Positions 5,212 to 11,000 of a stretch of DNA of 11,000 bases are shown in pieces. Origin of the DNA: Ardenticatenales bacterium (GTDB lineage: Bacteria > Chloroflexota > Anaerolineae > Ardenticatenales > Ardenticatenaceae); NCBI GenBank assembly GCA_013812995.1, contig JACCSL010000325.1, positions 1 to 11,000 of the forward strand, read 5' to 3'. How positions within the stretch are numbered: position 1 is the first letter of the stretch; each line of letters begins with the position of its first letter. Position numbers and translations under genes: made by a program. The notes beneath the pieces are model-generated. The model ran no database searches and had not been told where the DNA came from. It saw only the letters and a program-made list of their open reading frames with translations.

Positions 5212-7968
5212 ATGATTGTGCTTCCAACAGGAACTGTAACTTTCCTCTTCACCGATGTGGAGGGAAGTACTCATCGTTGGGAGCGCTTTCCCGACGCCAT
5301 GAAAGCCGCGATGGTACGCCATGATGAGCTGCTACGCCAGATCGTGGAGCATCACGGGGGGCAGGTCTTTGAGATCGTGGGCGACTCGGTGTGCAGCGTT
5401 TTTACGCAGCCCTCCGATGCCCTGGCGGCGGCGCTGACCGCGCAGCGCGCCCTGCTGGCCGAGGCATGGGGCGAGGCTGGCCCGCTGCGTGTCCGCATGG
5501 CCCTGCACACCGATCAGGCCGAGCGGGATGAGGATGGCTATGTCAGCCTCCCGCTGAACCGCGTCTCTCGCCTCGTGGCGGCCGGCCACGGGGGGCAGAT
5601 TCTCCTCTCGGAGGCAACGGCAGAGCAGTTGAAGAGTATGGCCCTGCCCGATGTCGCGCTCCGGGATCTGGGGGCACGACGGTTGAAGGATTTGCTGCAC
5701 GCCTTCCATATCTACCAGATTGTTACGCCTGGCCTACTCCACACATTTCCCCCGCTCCGCACCCTGGATGTTCGCCCCAGCAACCTCCCGTTGCCAGGTA
5801 CCTCCCTGCTCGGGCGGGAGCGCGAGCAGAGCGACCTCTGTGCGCTCCTGCGCCGTCCGGAGGTGCGGCTCGTCACGATGACGGGCACGAGTGGGATTGG
5901 CAAGACGCGCCTCGGCCTCCAGGTCGCCCACCTGCTGCTGGACGAGTTCGAGAACGGCATCATCTTTGTGCCCTTGGCTCCCGTTCGCGACCCCGAACTG
6001 GTTGCCCCGGCCATCGCTCAGGCCCTGGACTTGCAGGAAAGCAGCGGCCAATCGCTGATCGAGCGGCTCCAGGAGCACCTTCGAGAGCGGCAGGTGCTCC
6101 TTCTGCTCGACAACTTCGAGCATCTTCTGGGCGCGGCTCCCCTATTGACCACTCTGCTGGCCGTCGCCCCCCACGTAAAACTGCTGGTAACGAGCCGGGA
6201 GGTGCTTCACCTCTATGGCGAGCGGGAGTTTGTGGTGCCTCCCCTTCCCCTTCCTGCCCTCTCTCCCCTGCTTGAGCCCGAGGCGCTCAGTGAGTATGCC
6301 GCGATTCGTCTCTTTGTGGAGCGCGCACAAGCAGTGCGGGCCGACTTTGCGCTCACCCCCGAGAATGCCCGCGCCGTGCTAGACATCTGTGCGCGGCTGG
6401 ATGGTCTACCCCTTGCCATCGAGTTGGCCGCCGCCCGCAGCAAAATCTTTGCCCCCGAAGCAATCCTGGCCCGGTTGACCCACCGTTTCAGCCTGCTGAC
6501 TGGCGGCTCGAAGGATCTACCCGCGCGCCTCCAGACGCTGCGCCAGGCGATTGATTGGAGCCATGAGCTGCTGGAGGCGCAGGAGAAGCGGTTGTTCGCG
6601 CGATTGGGCGTCTTTGTGGGCGGGTGTACCTTGGAGGCGGCGACCACGGTATGTACCCTGGCAGCAGACCCGGCGCAGGATACGCTGGAAGGGATGATTT
6701 CGCTGGTGAACAAGAGTCTTGTCCGGCAGGAGGATGGCCGCGAGGGCGAGCCGCGTTTCACACTGTTAGAGACCCTTCGCGAGTACGCGCAGGAGAGGCT
6801 GGAGGAACGGGGAGAGAGTCGGCTCATCCAGAATCAGCATCTGCGCTTCTTCCTGCGGCTGACGGAAGAGGCCGAGCCGCAACTCCACGGCCCCGATCAG
6901 CTTCGGTGGCTGGATGAACTGGATGCGGAGCACGCCAACCTGCGCGCGGCCCTTGCCCATGCCAGGGAGCACGAGGCAGAAGCCGGGCTTCGCCTGGCGG
7001 GGGCGCTGGCATGGTTCTGGTATGTGCGCGGCTATTTCACGGAGGGGCGGAGCTGGCTCCAGCAGTTGCTGGCGCGGGTGCCAGAGCCAACCACCGTTCG
7101 AGTGAAGGCGCTCTATGGGGCAGCCGCTCTTGCACGCTGGCAGGACGAGTATGATGAGGCACACACTCTCTGTGAGGAGAGCCTGACGCTCGCGCGGACC
7201 TTGGGGGACAAAGTGGGCATGACCTGGGCGCTTTATGAGCTAGGGGTGCAGGCAGCGCATCAGGGTGAGTACGAGCGTGCGCATCGGTTACATGAGGAAA
7301 GTCTGGCTCTGAAACGCCAGTTGGGTGATCAGGTGGGCATTGCCTGGTCGCTGCACTCGCTCGGGCGCATGGCCTACCTGCAAGGACAGTTGACACAGGC
7401 GCGCACGCTGCTGGACGAGAGCCTGGGACTACGGCGCGCGCGGGGGGACAAGAACGGGATTGCCTGGCTGCTGCGGACGTTGGGCGAGGTGGCCTACTCG
7501 CAGGAAGACTATCCGGCGGCAACGGCCTGGTATCAGGAAAGCCTCGCCCTCTTCCGCGAGGTGGGGAGTAAGGTCGGCAGTGCTTTTGCCCTGGATGGGC
7601 TGGGAACCATCTGTCAAGGGCTGGGTGACACAGAAGAGGCAGCGTGCTTTTTCCTGGAGAGCCTCATGCTCTGGCGAGACCTTGGCAATACGCCCAGCGA
7701 GGTGACCTGCCTGCTACATCTGGCGGAGATCGCCGTGAGTTATCGAGAGGTCGAGATGGCCGCCCGCCTCCTTGGGGCAGCCGAGACCTTGCTCGAAACG
7801 ATGACAGCCCCACCCCCGCCTGCGCTTCTCACGCAGTACGGCCAGGGAATGCGGCTGATTGCCCGCCACCTGGATGAATCGGCCTTTCAGCACAGTCGGG
7901 AAACGGGCAAGCGGGTAACGCTGGAGCAAATTGCCTGGGATCTCCGCCAGATAGTGGAGAAACAATAA
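5212..7968 (+). CDS. Class III nucleotidyl cyclase fused to a STAND/NB-ARC ATPase and TPR repeats
   Basis: This 918-residue cytoplasmic protein has three parts. Residues 5-170 are a class III nucleotidyl cyclase homology domain: the metal-binding Asp15 lies in FTDVEGST and Asp58 in VGDS, and the transition-state pair is Asn116 and Arg120 in NRVSR. Residues 195-480 are a STAND-type ATPase with Walker A GTSGIGKT (225-232), Walker B LLLLDNFE (Asp300), the LLVTSRE sensor (324-330) and GLPLAIEL (398-405). From residue 630 on come TPR-like helical repeats with an exact 40-residue period, then the TLEQIAWDL tail usual in this family; there is no C-terminal LuxR-type HTH. The likely role is a cyclase whose output depends on ATP/ADP state and on a partner bound by the TPRs. 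One oddity: residue 54 is Glu (codon 5371-5373) where adenylyl cyclases have the adenine-selecting Lys, and Gly109 stands seven residues before Asn116, where Asp or Thr is expected. The nucleotide used is therefore uncertain, and loss of activity is possible. Confidence 0.92.
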   Translation: MIVLPTGTVTFLFTDVEGSTHRWERFPDAMKAAMVRHDELLRQIVEHHGGQVFEIVGDSVCSVFTQPSDALAAALTAQRALLAEAWGEAGPLRVRMALHTDQAERDEDGYVSLPLNRVSRLVAAGHGGQILLSEATAEQLKSMALPDVALRDLGARRLKDLLHAFHIYQIVTPGLLHTFPPLRTLDVRPSNLPLPGTSLLGREREQSDLCALLRRPEVRLVTMTGTSGIGKTRLGLQVAHLLLDEFENGIIFVPLAPVRDPELVAPAIAQALDLQESSGQSLIERLQEHLRERQVLLLLDNFEHLLGAAPLLTTLLAVAPHVKLLVTSREVLHLYGEREFVVPPLPLPALSPLLEPEALSEYAAIRLFVERAQAVRADFALTPENARAVLDICARLDGLPLAIELAAARSKIFAPEAILARLTHRFSLLTGGSKDLPARLQTLRQAIDWSHELLEAQEKRLFARLGVFVGGCTLEAATTVCTLAADPAQDTLEGMISLVNKSLVRQEDGREGEPRFTLLETLREYAQERLEERGESRLIQNQHLRFFLRLTEEAEPQLHGPDQLRWLDELDAEHANLRAALAHAREHEAEAGLRLAGALAWFWYVRGYFTEGRSWLQQLLARVPEPTTVRVKALYGAAALARWQDEYDEAHTLCEESLTLARTLGDKVGMTWALYELGVQAAHQGEYERAHRLHEESLALKRQLGDQVGIAWSLHSLGRMAYLQGQLTQARTLLDESLGLRRARGDKNGIAWLLRTLGEVAYSQEDYPAATAWYQESLALFREVGSKVGSAFALDGLGTICQGLGDTEEAACFFLESLMLWRDLGNTPSEVTCLLHLAEIAVSYREVEMAARLLGAAETLLETMTAPPPPALLTQYGQGMRLIARHLDESAFQHSRETGKRVTLEQIAWDLRQIVEKQ
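7102..7701 (+). repeat. Five TPR-like repeat units of exactly 120 bp within the cyclase-STAND gene
   Basis: Residues 631-830 of the cyclase-STAND protein divide into five 40-residue units without gaps. Each unit ends in a version of LGDKVGM: LGDKVGM, LGDQVGI, RGDKNGI, VGSKVGS and LGNTPSE, at residues 664, 704, 744, 784 and 824. A conserved ESL(T/A/G/M)L segment lies in the second helix of each unit. A sixth, weaker unit follows (831-870). The units are diverged in sequence, so this is protein-level repetition forming a superhelical binding surface, not recent tandem DNA duplication. Confidence 0.8.
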
Positions 7969-7969
7969 G

Positions 7970-8878
7970 TCAGGCAACCGAGCAAACCCGATTTCTACCC
8001 TCTCGCTTGGCCTGATAGAGCGCCTCATCCGCGTGCTGGAGGAGCGTGCGCAGAGAAGTAGGCTGCTCTGGAGAGGCTTCCGCCACGCCCACGCTCACCC
8101 GCAAGGAGAGCGTCCTACCATCCTTGAGGAGCAGTCGGCAGGCAGCGAGCCGCTCGCGTACCCGCTCCGCAATAGCGGTCGCATGGGCGCGATTGGCATC
8201 TGGCAGCACCATGAGGAACTCCTCGCCCCCCCAGCGACCCAGACTATCATACGAGCGGATAGCCCCAGCCATCGTTTCTGCCGCGAGCCGCAGCGCCTGA
8301 TCGCCGATCAGGTGACCGTGCTCGTCGTTGACCTCCTTGAAGTAATCCAGGTCCAACAGGGCAATACTGATGGGTTTATCGGTGCGCTGGGCGCGGAGCA
8401 ATTCTTTCTTTGCCAGCTTCATGATCGCCTGTCGGTTGAACTGCCCCGTGAGAGCATCGCGACTGGCAAGGAGTTGCAGGCGATGAAGCGCCTGGCGTAG
8501 CCGCTTCTCCAGAGTGACGGTGCGCTCGCCGATGGCAACGCGGGCGCGCAGCTCGTCCAGGTCGCAGGGCTTGACCAGGTAATCATCGGCACCCGACTCC
8601 AGGCCATGGACCAGAGCCTCGTGGCTGTTGCGGCTTGTGAGGAGAATGCAGTAGGTATAATGAGGCAGGTCGGCGGCGCGAATACGTTGAATCAGCTCCG
8701 GTCCCTCCAGCTTCGGCATACTCCAGTCAGAGATGATAAAGCGGAGGGCATGTTCCTGAAGCATCGCCCAGGCACTCTCGCCATCCTCCGCCTCAAATAC
8801 TTGATGACCTGCATCGGTCAGTTCTTCCTTCAGTACGTCGCGAATCATCGCGTCATCGTCCGCGATCAAAATTCTCAT
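7970..8878 (-). CDS. Response regulator with GGDEF diguanylate cyclase domain (REC-GGDEF)
   Basis: This 302-residue PleD/WspR-style protein has two parts. The N-terminal receiver domain carries the acidic cluster Asp7-Asp9, the phospho-acceptor Asp51 in SDWSMP, Thr81 in LLTSR and Lys103 in LVKP, so it is fully conserved. The C-terminal GGDEF domain starts at DALTGQFNRQ (141-150), has the metal region LLDLDYFKEVND (174-185) and the active-site GGEEF (217-221). An RxxD product-inhibition site (Arg208 to Asp211) stands five residues before it, so feedback by c-di-GMP is expected. The enzyme should join two GTP into c-di-GMP when phosphorylated by a histidine kinase; the kinase at the window start is only a positional candidate. 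The start is supported by AGGGAGG four bases upstream. The gene is convergent with the class III cyclase gene, and a single base separates the two stop codons. It appears to be a stand-alone transcription unit. Confidence 0.95.
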   Translation of the reverse strand: MRILIADDDAMIRDVLKEELTDAGHQVFEAEDGESAWAMLQEHALRFIISDWSMPKLEGPELIQRIRAADLPHYTYCILLTSRNSHEALVHGLESGADDYLVKPCDLDELRARVAIGERTVTLEKRLRQALHRLQLLASRDALTGQFNRQAIMKLAKKELLRAQRTDKPISIALLDLDYFKEVNDEHGHLIGDQALRLAAETMAGAIRSYDSLGRWGGEEFLMVLPDANRAHATAIAERVRERLAACRLLLKDGRTLSLRVSVGVAEASPEQPTSLRTLLQHADEALYQAKREGRNRVCSVA

Positions 8879-8882
8879 ACGT

Positions 8883-8889
8883 CCTCCCT
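8883..8889 (-). promoter_or_regulatory. Ribosome binding site of the REC-GGDEF gene
   Basis: Read on the minus strand this is AGGGAGG, four bases before the ATG at 8878-8876. It is a strong Shine-Dalgarno match and settles the start codon, which also falls exactly where receiver domains usually begin (MRILIADDD). Confidence 0.75.
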
Positions 8890-8960
8890 TCCGGGGCGGT
8901 GGCTGGGATGTGTCGGTTACGAAAGCCGGCCAGGCATTGGGAGTAATGGAGCGTACTCTA

Positions 8961-8970
8961 TTTTATAAAG
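8961..8970 (-). promoter_or_regulatory. AT-rich promoter-like patch upstream of the REC-GGDEF gene
   Basis: On the minus strand the sequence reads CTTTATAAAA, an isolated AT-rich island in GC-rich DNA about 85 bases before the start codon. It resembles a -10 element (TATAAA or TAAAAT). No convincing -35 hexamer was found 16-18 bases further upstream, so the call is tentative. The rest of the 190-base gap 8879-9068 holds a ribosome binding site and a hairpin, listed separately. Confidence 0.2.
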
Positions 8971-9016
8971 CAGCGTGGGGCGGGCTGTCTCGTGTCTCTG
9001 TAAAGTGCATAAATCG

Positions 9017-9049
9017 CGCCACGGATAGCATTTTTTGCTATCCGTGGCG
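9017..9049. terminator. Perfect 14-bp hairpin with five-base loop, probable 3' end of the metal ATPase transcript
   Basis: The arms CGCCACGGATAGCA (9017-9030) and TGCTATCCGTGGCG (9036-9049) are exact reverse complements around a TTTTT loop. With a two-base bulge the stem can extend by about four more pairs (ATCG with CGAT). It begins 19 bases past the stop codon of the minus-strand metal ATPase gene, as expected of a transcription terminator for that gene. The minus-strand RNA then runs CGATTTATGC, with no true U tract, so it is not a canonical intrinsic terminator; it may act with Rho or as a 3' stability hairpin. Confidence 0.55.
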
Positions 9050-9068
9050 ATATTGGTGCTGAATTGCG

Positions 9069-11000
9069 CTACAGTTCCGAGCGATATCGTGTCAGCCGCA
9101 GGCCATTTCCTGTGACGAGAAGACTGGCCCCGTCATCGGCAAAGACCGCCATCCAGAGCGTGGTCCAGCCGGGGATCGCCAGGAGCATGAAGATCAGTTT
9201 CACCACGATGCTGAAAGTGATGTTGTGGCGAATGGTCCGGTTGGCCGCGCGGCTCAGCGCCAAGGCGAAGGGTAACTTCGTCAGGTCATCGGCCATCAGG
9301 GCTACGTCCGCGACTTCCAGCGCCTGGTCCGTCCCTGCCGCGCCCATCGCGATGCCCACCGTGGCGGCCGCGAGGGCCGGCGCATCGTTGACGCCGTCGC
9401 CCACCATCGCCACACTCCCCCACTCCGCCTGGAGCGCGCGGACCGCCTCGACTTTCTCGTGCGGCAGCAGCCCGGCGCGCACCTCGTCCACGCCGACCTG
9501 CGCGGCCACGGCACGGGCGGTACGCTCGTTGTCCCCGGTCAGCATCACTGTTCGAACGATGCCCAGACGACGAAGGGTGGCAATGGCCTGCGCGGCCTCG
9601 GGACGCACCTCGTCGGCCACCGCGATAAGCCCTATCGTCTGCCCATCCCGCTCCGCGATCATCACGCTCTTACCCTGCTCCTCCAGCAACGTTAAGGTGT
9701 CGCTCTGGGCTGGGTCGAGCGTCGAAATCAGAGCGGCATTCCCCACGCGGATACGCTGCCCTGCAACGAGCGCCTGTGCCCCGCGCCCGGTCAGCGCCTC
9801 GAACTCCGTTGCCCCCCTCCGAGCCAGGCCGCGCGTGTCCGCGTCCCGCACGATGGCCGCCGCCAGAGGGTGCTCGCTCAGCCGCTCCACCGCTGCAACG
9901 AGTGTCAGCAACTCGTTTTCGCTCAGGTCATCAAAGGCGATCACATCGGTTACTGTTGGTCGGCCTCGGGTCAAGGTGCCCGTTTTGTCAAAGGCAATCG
10001 TCCGGACAGAGCCCAACGCCTCCAGATGGGCCCCTCCCTTGATGAGAACACCGTTGCGTGCCGCGGTCGAGAGTGCCGAGATGATGGAAACGGGTGTCGA
10101 GATGACCAGCGCGCAGGGGCAGGAAATTACCAGGAGCACCAGGGCGCGATGAATGCTCGTGCTCCAGGCCCAGCCAAAGAGCAGCGGGGGCAGCAGGGCC
10201 AGCAGAAGCGCGCCAACGACCACCGCCGGGGTGTACCACTCCGCAAAGCGGTCCACAAAGCGCTGCGCTGGCGCGCGCCGACTCTGTGCCTCCTCCACCA
10301 TCGCGATGACGCGCGCCAGCGTGTTGTCCTGGGCGCGGCGGGTGACGCGCATTTCCAGCGCCCCCTGCCCATTGATCGACCCGGCGAAAACCTCGTCGCC
10401 CACCTCGCGCACCACCGGGATAGATTCCCCCGTGATGGGTGACTGATCGACCGCCGAGAGCCCGGCTACGACCAGCCCATCCATCGCGATGCGCTCGCCG
10501 GGACGCACCAGCAGCCGGTCCCCGATACCAAGCTCCCCCACCGCGACAATCTCGGTGGCCCCCTCGGGGAGCAGGCGCGTGGCCTCGTCCGGGGCGAGCG
10601 CCATGAGGGAGCGAATGGAGCGGCGGGCGCGCTCCATTGTTATACCCTCCAGCCGCTCGCCAAGCACAAAGAGCAGCACCACGGCGGCCCCCTCCGCGTA
10701 CTCCCCGAGGAGCAGTGCCCCCACCGCTGCAATGGACATCAGCAGATCGACGGTCAGGCGACGCGCGGCGATGGCCTGGCGTATCCCGGTCAGGGCAATG
10801 TCCCAGCCGCCGAGAAGCACCGCCAGCGCAAAGCTTGCCTCGGCCACCCAGGGCGCTGCCCCGAGGAGCAGCGCAAAGATGCCCACCAGTGTCGCTGCGC
10901 CCCCTAGCAGGAAGGGTCGCCACTCGCGGGAGAAAGCCCGGCGCTGCCAGCGCTGGCTGCGGCTCGCATCGTCCTGGCGCAGCTGCTGCTCCTCCTGCAC
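9069..11000 (-). CDS. Heavy-metal-translocating P1B-type ATPase (Zn/Cd/Pb class), N-terminus probably beyond the window
   Basis: The visible 643 residues hold nearly the whole core of a metal-exporting P-type ATPase. The order is: membrane helices (about 28-118), actuator domain with TGES (190-193), helices flanking the metal-site CPC (Cys294, Cys296), phosphorylation motif DKTGT (Asp338), nucleotide-domain HP motif (SEHPLA, 375-380), TGDN (488-491), the GDGVNDAPAL hinge (534-543), and two last helices. Lys601 (IVVKLIF) and Asp622 (FADDGAS) match the residues that mark Zn2+/Cd2+/Pb2+ exporters such as ZntA and CadA, not copper pumps. The role is ATP-driven efflux of divalent metal across the cytoplasmic membrane. 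A GTG codon sits exactly at the window edge (11000-10998), but relatives are usually about 700 residues or more, with N-terminal HMA domains, so the gene likely continues. No metal-responsive regulator is visible beside it. The stop is TAG at 9071-9069, followed by a hairpin. Confidence 0.93.
   Translation of the reverse strand: MQEEQQLRQDDASRSQRWQRRAFSREWRPFLLGGAATLVGIFALLLGAAPWVAEASFALAVLLGGWDIALTGIRQAIAARRLTVDLLMSIAAVGALLLGEYAEGAAVVLLFVLGERLEGITMERARRSIRSLMALAPDEATRLLPEGATEIVAVGELGIGDRLLVRPGERIAMDGLVVAGLSAVDQSPITGESIPVVREVGDEVFAGSINGQGALEMRVTRRAQDNTLARVIAMVEEAQSRRAPAQRFVDRFAEWYTPAVVVGALLLALLPPLLFGWAWSTSIHRALVLLVISCPCALVISTPVSIISALSTAARNGVLIKGGAHLEALGSVRTIAFDKTGTLTRGRPTVTDVIAFDDLSENELLTLVAAVERLSEHPLAAAIVRDADTRGLARRGATEFEALTGRGAQALVAGQRIRVGNAALISTLDPAQSDTLTLLEEQGKSVMIAERDGQTIGLIAVADEVRPEAAQAIATLRRLGIVRTVMLTGDNERTARAVAAQVGVDEVRAGLLPHEKVEAVRALQAEWGSVAMVGDGVNDAPALAAATVGIAMGAAGTDQALEVADVALMADDLTKLPFALALSRAANRTIRHNITFSIVVKLIFMLLAIPGWTTLWMAVFADDGASLLVTGNGLRLTRYRSEL

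Noticed and set aside
7850..7968. A LuxR-type helix-turn-helix at the end of the cyclase-STAND-TPR protein
   Set aside because: Some cyclase/STAND proteins end in one, but here the chain stops shortly after the TLEQIAWDL tail and no helix-turn-helix pattern is present.
9064..10152. A 362-codon open frame on the plus strand opposite the metal ATPase gene
   Set aside because: It is antisense to clearly conserved ATPase motifs (TGDN, GDGVNDAP, DKTGT); its product is Ser/Arg/Ala/Thr-rich low-complexity protein with no recognisable domain, as expected of a GC-rich shadow frame.
9988..10923. A 311-codon open frame on the minus strand in another phase within the metal ATPase gene
   Set aside because: It is Gly/Arg/Ala-rich, has no domain, and overlaps the conserved actuator and membrane segments of the ATPase in a different frame.
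10998..11000. GTG at the window edge as the true start of the metal ATPase gene
   Set aside because: It coincides with the edge, upstream sequence cannot be inspected, and family members usually have further N-terminal residues; the gene is treated as partial.

Overview
The window is GC-rich bacterial DNA, densely packed with genes, and holds six protein-coding genes, two of them cut by the window edges. Class III nucleotidyl cyclases fused to a STAND/NB-ARC ATPase and tetratricopeptide repeats, together with a cyanobacterial-type carotenoid desaturase relative, point to Chloroflexota, perhaps Ktedonobacteria. This is an inference from protein style; there is no rRNA or other taxonomic marker here. 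No tRNA, rRNA, CRISPR array, insertion sequence or attachment site was seen, and no gene-free stretch exceeds about 190 bases.

Plus strand, 1-2922: the 3' part of a membrane sensor histidine kinase (sensor remnant, membrane segment, HAMP, HisKA, HATPase_c), then after only 9 bases a CrtD/CrtI-like FAD-dependent oxidoreductase, probably in carotenoid metabolism. Plus strand, 3030-7968: a metallo-beta-lactamase-fold hydrolase with two C-terminal cyclic-nucleotide-binding domains, then after 19 bases a 918-residue class III cyclase-STAND-TPR protein with a strong ribosome binding site. These two look like a cyclic-nucleotide module: one protein makes a cyclic nucleotide, while the other can bind it and may hydrolyse it. 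The cyclase carries Glu where adenylyl cyclases keep the adenine-selecting Lys, so its product is not certain.

Minus strand, 8878-7970: a response regulator with an intact REC domain and a GGEEF diguanylate cyclase domain (c-di-GMP synthesis, with an I-site). Its stop codon lies one base from the stop of the convergent class III cyclase, so two different nucleotide-messenger enzymes meet tail to tail. An intergenic region of 190 bases follows, with an AT-rich promoter-like patch and a perfect 14-bp hairpin. Minus strand, 11000-9069: a CPC-type heavy-metal P1B ATPase of the Zn/Cd/Pb kind, whose N-terminus probably lies beyond the window.

The strongest leads are the cyclase/MBL-CNBD gene pair, the Lys-to-Glu change in the cyclase, a degenerate MBL-like N-terminus on the hydrolase, and the unequal preservation of its two cyclic-nucleotide pockets.
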